64,000 nucleotides of DNA from NCBI GenBank assembly GCA_022385755.1, contig MU278391.1:37056-101055 (forward strand), given 5' to 3'. Shown here in pieces: positions 24,857 through 35,813 of this stretch. The notes below the pieces were generated by a model that saw nothing but the letters and a program-made list of their open reading frames with translations, had not been told where the DNA came from and ran no database searches. The position numbers were made by a program, and so were the translations under genes. How positions within the stretch are numbered: the first letter of the stretch is position 1; each line of letters begins with the position of its first letter. The stretch comes from Trametopsis cervina (lineage: Eukaryota; Basidiomycota; Agaricomycetes; Polyporales; Irpicaceae).

Positions 24857-26095
24857 ATGAGTCCAAATGCGTCGTCACATCAGACAGACAAACAGAGTCT
24901 TCACTACATCGTGCGCTCCGGCATAGCGGGTGGAGTCGCAGGTTGTGTTGTACGTACACTGTGTACTCGTCCAATGCATGTCCTAAGTGGTCACATCTCA
25001 TGAATATAGGCGAAGACAGTTGTCGCACCGTTGGATCGAGTGAAAATACTCTTCCAAGCATCTAATCCAGACTTCCACAAATATGCAGGTACGTCCTCGT
25101 ACGCCTAGGATCATGTTCCCTGCAATAACTTATTCGCCAGGTTCTTGGAGCGGCGCATTTGGTGCGGGAAGACAGATATTTAGAGAGAATGGCATGCTTG
25201 GTCTATTCCAGGGCCACTCTGCAACATTATTGCGAATATTTCCGTATGCAGCCATTAAGTTTATGGCGTACGACCAGATAGAACATGTGTGTCCTTCGGA
25301 TCGTCATCGCGAGTACCCACCGCTGATTGCATTTCTGCCAGATTTTAATGCCCACACAAGAGTATCACACGAATGCTCGACGATTTACAGCCGGCGCTTT
25401 CTCAGGTCTGACGTACTTTCCTCCGCGCATGAACCTCTTCACTAATTCAATTTGTCCTCTTAGGCATGACCTCAGTGTTCTTCACGTATCCTCTGGAGCT
25501 CATTCGAGTCCGTATGGCATTCCATACACGTTCAACCAACCACGGACAGCCCTCCAAACCTACATTCTTCCTTGCTGCCTCCGAGATCTACCGTGAAGTG
25601 CCCAAACCTCAAGTATCCGCGTCAAACGCGCCCTCAACCACAATTCCTCCAGCATTGACTGCACCCTCGCTCTTCTCTAGATTTCCTCTGCTCAAGTTCT
25701 ATCGAGGCTTTAGTGTCACGCTCACAGGCATGATTCCCTACGCGGGAACGTCGTTCCTGATCTGGGGGTTCCTCCGCTCGCACTTCGCACCTTCATCAGC
25801 AAATCCGAAGCGTTCCTCGAATCCCGTCCTGGATCTCTCAGCAGGAGCAGTCTCTGGGGCGCTGTCACAGACTGTATCATACCCCTTCGAAGTCATTCGA
25901 CGGCGAATGCAAGTCGGCGGGCTCACACACCCGGACCGGTGGATGCGGTGGGGCGAGACGGTCAGCACTATATGGCGAGCGGGAGGTTGGAGAGGCTTTT
26001 ATGTCGGGCTGAGCATCGGGTACCTGAAGATTGTCCCAATGACCGCCGTTAGCTTTACCGTGTGGCAGTGGGGGAAAGGTGTGCTGGGTGTGTGA
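24857..26095 (+). CDS. LEU5: Mitochondrial CoA carrier (Leu5/SLC25A42 type)
   Basis: Inner-membrane carrier of the SLC25 family, 337 residues; exons 24857-24949, 25010-25088, 25141-25286, 25342-25405 and 25464-26095. All three signature loops are present: PLDRVK, PLELIR and PFEVIR. The stretches [51 protein letters not shown] and [18 protein letters not shown] match the Leu5p/SLC25A42/Graves disease carrier group, which imports coenzyme A into mitochondria. The substrate is from family knowledge. Start and stop give the usual carrier length with no targeting extension. Confidence 0.93.
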
Positions 26096-26512
26096 TTGAG
26101 GACGTGGATTAACGGGGGACGTTGTTGATATTTATCTGCGGTCAAGGGTAAGACCATCGAGGACAAACTATCGTACTCACTTACGCCGAAGTGTATGATA
26201 ATCGTATGAGCGCGTCAGCTCTAGATGTTGGCTGTTGACACGCAATGTACAGTCAGGAGCTACATGCCTAGCCTCCCGCAAGTTGTTGTTGACACCGCGT
26301 ATGACAAAATACACGCGCCCGTAGTGTCATCGATTATTACTCGTGTCGTGTCGATGCGCTCGCGAGACTTCTGAGAAGTATGCAAAAAGTGCTCAGTGCT
26401 GAAGAAATGGACGATTTATGTACATACAAAATAAATGAAAGGGTGAGATACACTTCCGTCCGTCGGGCAGCTGCCCCAGGTATCCTCTCATAACCGAAGA
26501 CATAATTGTACG
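26096..26512. other. Convergent 3' region
   Basis: 417 bases between the stops of the carrier and VTI1 genes. AT-richer; no gene seen. Confidence 0.6.
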
Positions 26513-27735
26513 TTAACGCAGGAATTTGGCCCACAGGATGATGAGAATGAGAAGAATAAGCACAACAACGATTGCCCCGGTAACAACCCGCTGCTGGTAC
26601 ATCCTATATCCACCTATGAGCGACTTGGTAATAATCGTAAGTGAAGAAGAAGTCTCCTTACCGTCTTATCATCTTCTTCAGTGTACCTGACGCGCGGTCA
26701 ATAGAGGTATCCGCCCGTTGCAACTACGCAGAGTTGGTGTCAGTAAGTAGGGGCATAGGCAGCGTGAGAGCCTAAAGAAACGCACGGTATCCCTGGCGTT
26801 CTGGATCTGTTCCCTTTGGCCCCTCAGACTCCTCAGGATGTCTGCACCCTGTTCCTCTGTCTCCAGCGCAATCCTTTGACTGTCCTGCAAACGTCTGCTC
26901 CCATCCTCTAACAGTGCGGTACCTGCCAGTAAACGCGTGCGATCGCTGCTTCCGTATGGTTCATCGGAGGTTGGGCCACCCAGCCCTCCACGAGCTCCTA
27001 GAAGATCAGATCGGTTTGCTTGCGCGAGGGTATCTTTGGATATTTTCTTGTATCGTTGAAGGTCAGACTTGGCGGTCTTGATGCGCGTTTGGTAAGAGGG
27101 CCGGATTGATTGAGGTATGCCTTGTATTTCTATCTCCATTTGCGACACCTGCAACATACAATTACGATGTCAGAGTTTGCCAGAATAAAAGCAAAAGGCC
27201 ACATAAAAAGTTGAGAAAGGCTTGGCGGTTATGCAGGGTGGTGAGGACCACTCCACGCCGGAGCACGTCTAGGATCTCTGGGTTGAGTAGTACTCAGCAA
27301 TACTGAGCGCTCTGGCAAGACGTATCACATACCGGATAGCAAGACCCGTGCAGTAGGTCTCAACGTCTGTTCCGCACAGTATCCAAATGGTGCAGAACCA
27401 CTAGGAGCTTGCGGGCACACGCAGACCAAGTGCTGAAACCGAGAAACGCTTACCATCTCATCTGCCTCGTCCAATTCCATCTCTACCCTCCGTAGAGCTG
27501 CCTTTCGCTGTTCTGTTCACGAAATAGGATTAGCAACTTGTCCTGAGTACAGAAATCTTCCACCCCGCCCTCGCAACATATCCCTTTCTTGCTCTGTTAC
27601 GCGCAGCACCATAACCTGACACTCACCTCCCCTCTCGTTCTCATCCCCACTCTCTAGCTTCTCCCGTATGCTTGCCACAATCTGCTTAAAGTCCTGCTCA
27701 TAGCTGTCAAACAGCGCCGTCGGGGAATTGTCCAT
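26513..27735 (-). CDS. VTI1: Vti1 v-SNARE
   Basis: Qb-SNARE of Golgi, endosome and vacuole fusion, 227 residues; exons 27735-27627, 27512-27454, 27148-26786, 26723-26662 and 26603-26513. The N-terminal helices start MDNSPTALFDSYEQDFKQIV and include RRVEMELDEADEMVSQMEIE. The SNARE motif runs from LEDGSRRLQDSQRIALETEE through ADILRSLRGQREQIQNARDT and RADTSIDRASGTLKKMIRR. The tail is a single C-terminal membrane anchor (VVVLILLILIILWAKF) ending at the stop. The second intron is unusually long here (305 nt). Identification is firm. Divergent from uS17m with a 209-bp shared upstream region. Confidence 0.94.
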
Positions 27736-27944
27736 CGTTCTGAGCTGCCTGGGGACGGAGTGGTTGTCGTGAGTGTAGGGGATGAGGTGACGCTGTTTAC
27801 ACGTGTTTACGCGCCCTCTACTGTTCTTCGGCGCTGAAGACACTTCATCAGGCAGCTTCGGTTGACCAACCTTGTGCTTTCGTTCACACTCATCGCGCTA
27901 GTTCAGAACATTACGGAGAGGGGAGGGGAGCCACAACAGCCAAC
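27736..27944. promoter_or_regulatory. Bidirectional promoter VTI1 / uS17m
   Basis: 209 bases between divergent start codons of two housekeeping genes. No TATA box is evident. Confidence 0.6.
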
Positions 27945-28365
27945 ATGCCGCCAGCCTCATTCATGGGTCTAGTGACCAAGTGCGGTGCCATGAACAAGAC
28001 GGTGACAGTGACAGTGTCGAGGACGATCGTGCACAAGAAGACAGGGAAGGTGCGTACACTACATATCTCATCAATAATATTGTCCTGAATTTTCGTTCAG
28101 GAGTTATTGAGGACAAAGAAGTTCCTGACACACGATGAGAACAACAGTGCGTCCTGGCTTATGACCACTATTCTAACTATCTCACACGAGGACAGCTCTT
28201 CGTTTGGACGACTCGGTTCTCATCCGAAATTGTCGCCCGCTCTCCGCACGGAAACGCTTCACGCTGGAGCGAATCATCAAAAGCCCGGAAACTGAGCGAG
28301 ACGAGGCGCATAAGCGTCAAGCCGAACAAGCTAAACAGCCACGGGCAGATCCCGTCGTTTCATGA
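27945..28365 (+). CDS. MRPS17: Mitochondrial small-subunit ribosomal protein uS17m
   Basis: 106 residues; exons 27945-28049, 28101-28146 and 28196-28365. It opens with FMGLVTKCGAMNKTVTVTVS, then KKTGKELLRTKKFLTHDENN, then LRLDDSVLIRNCRPLSARKR, the S17 OB-fold pattern. A basic tail (IIKSPETERDEAHKRQAEQA) is typical of mitochondrial members. The acceptor before the last exon was picked among three nearby AGs, because only this one restores the conserved LRLDDSVLIRN frame. A longer open frame in another phase was rejected. Confidence 0.88.
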
Positions 28366-28564
28366 CCGTCGGTCATCTACAACGTCGAACCTGGACTTCG
28401 CAGCGCTGGGAACCACCATATAATGCCGTAGAGAGCGCGGGGGTTATCCTGAGCATTGGTATATTGTACTGCTATTGATACATCTTAATTCACCAAGTGC
28501 AATCACTCTATAAGAAGCATGTGCCACCGCAATGCACGAGAAACATGATACATAGGCATTTGAG

Positions 28565-29120
28565 TTATCTTGGTACTGCTGCACCTGCACCTTGTTGCAG
28601 TTGTTGCAACGCTGTCTGTACCTCAACGACCTTGTAGTGCGGTTTGAAAAGTGGCTTTATTATCTGACATTGTGTGGCGTACCTCCATTTTCTTCCTCTC
28701 CGACTTTTCGCCCAAGTCCTTTAGCTGCGCCTCAACGCGTTTTCTGGGCGACTTAGACATACAATGAAAGCATTAACAACAGAACGCGACGCACATATCG
28801 CTCTGGATGAACTCGAGTCTCTTGTCGACATTTCCTTTCGCCTCCGTCTGATCCTGCGGAACGAGCACTGGACCGATCATCTTGTACACTACATTATTTG
28901 GTGATAGCGACGCAAACTCCTGCAAGATAATCAGCTTCCCTTACACTCGTAGTGTCGGCGTGCGACGTACCTTTTTCACCGCCTCGTTCTCCTGCAATTG
29001 TGCGTCCAGCTTCTGTCTTGCATCAACGACGGCCGAGAGCTCGAGCTGCAACTTTTGGTACTCTTGCGACGTGAGCTGCAGCTTATCTTGCAGCGCACCC
29101 AGCGACGCCCCAGCCGACAT
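28565..29120 (-). CDS. PFD6: Prefoldin subunit 6
   Basis: Beta-type subunit of the hexameric prefoldin chaperone that hands actin and tubulin to CCT. 133 residues; exons 29120-28971, 28919-28795, 28743-28683 and 28630-28565. The N-terminal coiled coil (LQDKLQLTSQEYQKLQLELS) is followed by RQKLDAQLQENEAVKKEFA, the beta-hairpin region NVVYKMIGPVLVPQDQTEA and the C-terminal coiled coil NVDKRLEFIQSDIKRVEAQL. Length and all motifs match Pfd6/Yke2. It is convergent with uS17m and divergent from the F-box gene. Confidence 0.93.
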
Positions 29121-29389
29121 GCTTGCTTTGTGGAATATCCGCCTAGATCGACGCCGTTTACAGCGAACAAGTTGGGATCAGTCTGAGTCTTGACTGAATC
29201 AGGTACCGGCGGTGGGCGCTTGGCGACAACTTGAGCCAGGTTGTGTACCCTGCTACAGTACCCACCCCGGACTTTCCAACTCTTTCTCCTCCCTCCGACA
29301 TCTCACTTTTGCGACATATTCATCCCTCTCCTAAGTCACCGCCCTCGACGCCACCGACGACCCTCTCGACCCCGTGTGCTACACCCGCC
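29121..29389. promoter_or_regulatory. Bidirectional promoter PFD6 / F-box gene
   Basis: 269 bases between divergent start codons; pyrimidine-rich toward the F-box start. Confidence 0.5.
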
Positions 29390-31260
29390 ATGCCCTTCCG
29401 CCGCCCGCAGAAACCTTCCCAAGACGGCGAACGCGTCACGCTTCGTACGGTGGTCTCCAGGACATTCTCGCATCTGAAGTTCCCGAGGTGAGCCTCCTAA
29501 TCTATCTCTGAAGCCATCCCTTTCTGGGCAATGCGCAAAAGACAATCATATTCGAGGTTCGGGGGAGCCGCCGAGTTTGCGCTAAGGCAGCCGAGGCCGA
29601 CGTTGTTCTCTGTTCTCCTCGCCTTGGGCATTTTGTGGTGGCAAAAAGCGTAGAAAATTGTTTGTGGGAGTCTGTGTGGTTCTATCCAGCTGATATGGAG
29701 TACTATGGTCACGGTACGCCTTCGAGGGGCCTTCAGGTCTCGCTGTGCGCACTAGTGCCAAGATGTGATCGCTGTCATCTCTAGCGCTTTGAACCCGTAT
29801 CTTGTCAACTGGGTAATAACGAATGCTGACCCTGTCTACTTCACAGAAAACCGGAGAGGCGAACATCTCCTCAAGTGCCCAACCCGCGATATCTTCCTAT
29901 CGAGCTGTGGGGAGTGGTCATCAAACACGCTTGTCTCGCCTATTTCGATCCGCTTGACACCTCACATGAGCTCTCATTTCTTGAAAATGAATCGCGCAGC
30001 CTGGACATGTACAAGGTGTCCATGAAGGACAAACTGGCATGCTCCCTGGTGTCGAGACAATGGCACGCGTACGCCACGGATTTTCTGTACGAGTTCATCT
30101 GGATCAGGAATGCTTCGCAAGCGAAAAGTCTAGCGCACTTGCTGCTGTTGCAGTCACTACACAACGGTCCATCGTATGGCTCATGCATCCGTCGACTCCA
30201 CATCGAGACACCAGTTCTCGAACTTTGTGCCCCTGCCGACCTACGTTCCATTCTCGAGAATGCACCCGGACTCTGCATCTATTCCGACCGCCACTCAATA
30301 CAGCGAAGCCTGTACGACGACGCACGGTGTAGTCCTGAAGCTATTCTCAAGCTCATCGCACAGCCGAAGATCCGTAGGCTCAGCTGGACCTGTTACAGCG
30401 ATGCACCACTCCAGCCGCGTCTCATTCCGCTATGGACGAACATTGCCGCCAACCTTGAGTTCCTCGAGCTATCTTCGTGTTCTTCCAACGTACGGACAGC
30501 GGTCCTTCCCGCCGTTTCTTCCAGTTCAAACACTTCAGACATGGATGTCTGCCTCCCCTCCCTCCGCGCTCTCCGTGTCTCCCTTGACGATGATACCTTC
30601 GCTGTCCTTTCGCTGTGGGACATGCCTCAGCTCACCAACCTCTGCGTACTCTCATCCGATTTCAGCTACACCGGCCCGGGATTTACCTCCTTTTTCCGCG
30701 CACATGGGCACAAGCTCGTCCAACTCGAGCTTGGGCACGCGCCTTCCCTCATCGAGGACCACTATCTTACTTCGCGGCCCCGGGCCCGCACTCCTACTCC
30801 CAACCGTCGTGCATCATTAGCAGAATGGTGTCCCAACCTCCGCGAATTCATTTGCGCGGCAGACGCAGAATGGCACTGGCAGTCCCCTGACTGGCTTCCT
30901 GCACATATCCTCCTCTCATCGCACCCCACCCTCGAACTCATCGGTATCCGCGGGATTGATGTGCGACTGCGTGAGGACCCAGATCTCCTTTCGGGCGAGG
31001 CATACTTCACTCTGTACGAACAGCTGAGCTCGCTGCTCCAAGAGAATGCGTTCCCTGCGCTGAAGTACGTGCGGGATATGAGCAAGGGCAGCGAAATGAT
31101 GCGCAGCCAGTGCCCGCCACAGCGCGTGCTGCTCTTTTGGCGTCGCCTCGTGGAGAGATGCAAGGACAGACGGGTGTGGCTGGAGGATTGCGGTGGGATG
31201 AACATCAACCACCGCACTCTACTCCGCGCCGCACGCCCAGGCTCCAGCCATACCTTTTAA
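29390..31260 (+). CDS. F-box-like protein with LRR-type C-terminus
   Basis: 503 residues; exons 29390-29487 and 29847-31260. An F-box-like segment follows the splice joint (YLPIELWGVVIKHACL, then DKLACSLVSRQWHAYATDFL and YEFIWI). The rest is a leucine-rich fold with regularly spaced LEFLELSS, LRALRVSL, LTNLCVLSSDF and LELIGIRGIDV segments. Such proteins usually recruit substrates to SCF ubiquitin ligases; the family is greatly expanded in mushroom-forming fungi and targets are mostly unknown. The 359-nt intron is long for this genome, so a missed small exon is possible. Confidence 0.8.
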
Positions 31261-32565
31261 GTGTGTTCCCGCACCACTATGTCCTATAGCTTTGCACTGT
31301 ATCGCATTTCTTGTCACTATGCTTTCCACCTGCTCTCTGTCGTCTATGCTCTCCGTTCTAGGTTCATCTGGGGACCAGATTCACGTTCTTGATTTTATAT
31401 GCATGTGTTTCCTTTCCTCTCTCGTCGGTCTACCCCGTGTTATACCCCTTGAACGACCCGCGTTCTTGTTGCATTCCACTTCATCCTCACTGTCCGTCGT
31501 CATCATTGTGAACCCTCATCCCTCATACGTATCGCATCCCACGCGCTGTATACTTTTGCATTCCAGGCCGTCATCATCATGTCGGCGTCATCACCGTACC
31601 CATAGTCAGAAATTGTACGAAACTGTCCAGCATACCCTTGTGTTTTTGCGAATGAAACACTGATATCCAGACCCTGAAAGAATGGTGACTTTAGTATAAC
31701 AAGGAATGGTCGATTTTCGTGGATTTAATCATGCCCTGTTGCACGTTTCGGATCGATTCATCAACACGAAGATCCGCTGACCTAACTCGCTCTTCGACAT
31801 CGCGAGAGGTTTGGACAGTTCAGCAAGAGGTGTTGAAGTCTCTCAGACTTCACTGGGGCACGCCGCTCATTAGGGTTATACCAATATGCACATGCGGGGA
31901 GCGGCAGTATGAGACTGCTCAACAGCATATATAGCCACCCGTCTATCGTTTATAAACGGCTGTAACTGTCGACCCATGGCGTCAGGATGGCAGATGAAGA
32001 TGGGAAAGATGATCAGTATACGATCGGGTTTGTGACATGTGACGGATCACACCTGATTTCAAGGAGTGTGGCGTCTTTTGCAACTTCGTCGCACACTGAA
32101 ATCTGTCTGACAATAACTCTCTCCCAGATACGATACGAGCGAAAATGCACAGGTTGTCTACGTTGTTTTATCAAGAGCTATTCAATTTACAAGCCTTTAC
32201 CATTTTTGAGGCCTCTCTACGCTCGGTGCTGGAGTGTCCGGCAGTTTTCGGTACACCCACCGTCCTTCGTGAAGGTATCGCGACGTGAAACGGTCCTGCC
32301 AGCTATGGTATGAGAGTTCACTCCAATATACATCTATAGAGCAAGCAACATTCATCATGCATGCACCATCCACTGTCAGTCCTTGGTTTACTTGCCCCCC
32401 GATCTGACGCGACACATCCGCCTGCTATCTTGTGTTCGTCAGGTAGGTGTCAGCCTCAAGTCTGACAAGTTCCGTAGCTCCACGTTCATTCGCCTTTGCC
32501 TTGACTACAACCACGCAGTGCTAGCATATCTCTGATATCACTCCCCGCGTCGCAGACTACGCGCA
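31261..32565. other. Intergenic, no gene seen
   Basis: 3' space of the F-box gene and 5' space of the DUF1295 gene. AT-richer with several short unsupported frames. Confidence 0.55.
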
Positions 32566-34101
32566 ATGACTTCCGCTCATGTACTGGACAGGTACTATCT
32601 GTCGATCACGCTCCTGGTCACTGTCGGGTACCAACTGTTGGGTTTTGCAATTGCGTGGTCATTTCAGGTACACACATTCTTGAATCCGCGTATCGTCTTA
32701 CTCATGAGACACATTGGACCGTAGTTCGACAAAATCACCGATTTCACAGGCGGTATGTATCATTGTATATCATCTGCTGACGCGTGGCTGACCTTGCAAC
32801 AGGCTCCAATTTCTTCGTCTTAAGTATGATTTTTTGCGCCACTCTTTACCCATGAAAGCGATGATTAAACCACATTTTCACAGGCTTGATCACCCTCTTA
32901 ATGGGAAACACTTACCATACACGCAACATAGTTGCTAGCGTGTTCGTCATGGTATGGGCGACGAGACTTGCAGGTGAGCAACGGAATAGCCAGTCCAATT
33001 GTATTTCTGATTACTCTCACCCCTGTGGCCAGGTTTCTTGTTGTTCCGCGTGCTTAAGACAGGGAGTGACACCCGATTTGATGATATACGCTCTCATTTC
33101 TTCAAGTTCATGGGTAAGCTACTATACTAGTTCCTATGCATATACAGCTGACACCTAGAACCTTAGGATTTTGGATAGGTCAGGCACTTTCACCTGTTAT
33201 CTAATAGCTGCATTCAACATATAAAACATTAGGTCAAATCGTCTGGGTATGGGTGGTCTCGCTCCCCTTGATCATCCTCAATTCTCCTGCTGTCTCCGAC
33301 CTGGGTAGTGGTGGCGTGAATCCTAAATTCGGAACAGGCCGCGACATCGTTGGTATCATCTTTTGGGTATTAGGCTGGGCCATCGAAACCATCGCGGATG
33401 CACAGAAGGTCCGTCACCGACTGTGACTTGCTTCCGCAACAACATGTTGATCGTAAGCAGTTTCGGTACAAGTCATCTCATCCTCCGAAAGATCAGCCCA
33501 TTCGCACGGGTCTTTGGAAGTGGTCAAGACACCCGCCGTACTTCGGCGAGTAAGTAGCGTCAGTGTTTCGTGCTACGTTTGATCTTACACGCTTTCGGTA
33601 TAGGATGCTTTGTTGGTGGGGAATATGGATCTTATGCCTTTCGCCTACCACTGACGGCGGACTTCCTGGCTTATCGAGCTCGGCCAAGGCGGCGCAGCGC
33701 AGCTCGGTAGTCTCACCGATTTTTACCGTCGTGTAAGTATCCAAAAGCCAGTGTCCAGTTGTTGCCTGTAGCTGACGTGATATAACAGATTGCTGATGTT
33801 CGCGTCGGGAATACCCACTGCGGAGAAGCCGACGGCAAAGAAATTCTTCCTCATGTCCAACGAGCCTTCCGTATCGTCTTCTTCGGCATCTGACAGTCCT
33901 GAGTACCCAGAGGCTTGGACAAACTATAAATCATACCTCAACTCCACGTCTCTGCTTATTCCGATCCCTCCTGTTCTGTATAGGCCGCTGCCAACATGGC
34001 TGAAGAAGACTTTGTTGTTGGACTTTCCGATGTATAACTTCGACGAAGCAAAGGATGGCAAAGAGGCGAGGCGCGAGGCGCAGACCGGAAGAGAAGACTG
34101 A
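32566..34101 (+). CDS. DUF1295 membrane protein (steroid reductase-like)
   Basis: 346 residues in ten exons: 32566-32667, 32725-32752, 32803-32823, 32884-32973, 33033-33113, 33167-33178, 33233-33408, 33461-33549, 33604-33732 and 33789-34101. Several membrane segments are visible (ITLLVTVGYQLLGFAIAW, IVWVWVVSLPLIIL, IVGIIFWVLGWAIETIADAQ). The motif GLWKWSRHPPYFGE matches the cofactor-binding loop of the DUF1295 / 5-alpha-reductase / isoprenylcysteine methyltransferase-like superfamily. The substrate is unknown; an oxidoreductase acting on lipids in the ER is the usual guess. Exon 6 has only 12 nt yet preserves phase and the FWIGQIVW core. Confidence 0.88.
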
Positions 34102-34462
34102 ACCTCTTCAAGACATTCTTGTCACGCGATGGACAGACGAGGAAATCAGGTGAAGTTTATATATTGATTGAGCATGTAGAGTCGTATATGCGTGATGTAA
34201 TCGTGTCCGTCATCTCAGTGCGTTAGGAAAAAGCGAAAAAAGGTTATCGATACAGTGTAGGTGAGTTAAGAATGCAAGTGCGAATGAATCGAGGGGTATA
34301 TATATGTGTGGCCCGTGGAAGAGATAGAAAAGATATGATAGTCGCGAATATGAAGATAATGAAATTCGAAAAGAACACATTCTCAGTTCTAAAGGGTAAG
34401 CAGTACGGTCAGCTTCTTGAAAGACTGAATTTTTATGAGGCTCACAGTTGCTGACGAGCCCC
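34102..34462. other. Convergent 3' region
   Basis: 361 bases of AT-rich 3' flank. No gene seen. Confidence 0.55.
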
Positions 34463-34967
34463 TCACATCCTATACATGACCCATTGCGTCGCTTGAGCTG
34501 GATAATACCACGCGGGGACCACCATATTCACAGGAACGGGTGCTGCGACGTATGGCACCGCGTGAGCAACCCAGCGTTCTGGGGCCCGTGAAACCGGAGG
34601 TGGAGAGGGAGGGGGAGGTCGGGCTGGAATCACTGGTGGTGGCGACGGCTCCCGAGCAGGCGGTGAACGCAGCCTGGGAGGATTAGGGGGGTTAAGGGGC
34701 GGCTGGTAATGAGTCCACACAGTCTTTGTACTACACCCGGGGGTTAGCAGAGGGGGAGAAGGTAACTCATGAGGAATACTTACTAGCCGTCGCCACGTTG
34801 ATATTGTATAACCTCGTCCCTTTGATATAACGTCCACTCTTGTTCGGACGTCTGCGGGGCAACAGGGCGGCCGCCACGCTGTCGCACTGGAGTGAGTACA
34901 AGGGCATAAGCGCCACATAGAGTCGCGCACGTACGTCACGAGAGAAGATGTTAATTGTGCAAGACAT
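34463..34967 (-). CDS. Small proline-rich protein, unknown function
   Basis: 135 residues; exons 34967-34931, 34886-34784 and 34730-34463. The N-terminal 50 residues are polar and aromatic (SEQEWTLYQRDEVIQYQRGD). The middle is a proline-rich linker (PPLNPPNPPRLRSPP and a poly-Pro stretch), and the C-terminus is hydrophobic-aromatic (VVPAWYYPAQATQWVMYRM). No signal peptide. Two introns restore one frame across three fragments, and a TATA element lies 97 bases upstream, which supports a real gene. I do not recognise the family. Confidence 0.6.
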
Positions 34968-35813
34968 TGGTGGTGGAAGGCGGGGGTGAAGACGGTTTGT
35001 AGCTGGATGTTGTAGTGAAGAAGAAGGAAGGTGCAGAGAGAGAGAGGGCCACCTTTGAGGTCTTATATAGCTCTCTGGCTAACCCAAGGCGGTGCGGAGG
35101 AAGGCCGTAGCATGAGCAACTGGATCACAGCAAAACATATATCCGAATGAGGAAGAGTCAGTGCCGCCGCCAGCCAGTGGTGTGTAGGAGTGGCGATGTA
35201 CTGATCTGGCCCAAGGTTCGTTGTCCTTCCGTAAGTATATGGAACGCTTTCGGCGGGCTCGGTGGGTTTGATAAGTGAGCTGTCAGTCATCGAGTGTCTA
35301 CATTCAGCGAAACGATGATACCGTACTGCTGGCTCCAACTTTCGGGGCTCAGTGTCGAGCAAGGATGTTACTATCACAGGATTAGCAAGGAAAAGAATGG
35401 ATGAGCTTGATTTGAGACCTCTCTAGCATGGCCGGAACGCATCGCGTACTCCTTCACGACAGGAATGATAAACCCTGTCAGAATGCACTGCTGCCATTGT
35501 TTGGCCATTGTTTGGCATTGTGGACGCGACTCGGATGTGGCATATCGCAGCATGACGCCACGGTCTCTGCATTCGCTACATTGTGTTAGCATAGGTAATC
35601 AATGTACTTCGTATGGCCTACATACCGCATACCGTATACTCATGATGATCGAAAGAAGAGAGAAAGAGCACGAGTCCACTGGCGGAGCACGGCTCGCACG
35701 ACTTTCCGGAGCATCAACGGTCCGGATCGTGTGACTATGCATTGAGTACTCCCCCAGATCAATGAGCGAGACCTCACGCTGTGCCCTTTCATCCTAACCA
35801 CCATCACAACGCG
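34968..35813. other. Divergent region between unknown gene and GAL1
   Basis: Carries the TATA element of the minus-strand gene and must hold the GAL1 promoter. Two minus-strand open frames (35063-35377, 35374-35592) look mildly protein-like but could not be joined by a convincing splice. Confidence 0.5.
35063..35069 (-). promoter_or_regulatory. TATA box of the proline-rich gene
   Basis: TATATAA on the minus strand about 97 bases before the ATG at 34967. Confidence 0.5.

Noticed and set aside
28191..28407. Alternative last exon of uS17m in another frame
   Set aside because: It gives a longer tail but destroys the conserved LRLDDSVLIRN segment.
35063..35592. Possible minus-strand gene of two exons
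   Set aside because: The fragments are mildly protein-like, but no GT-AG joint keeps phase, and the TATA box of the next gene lies inside.
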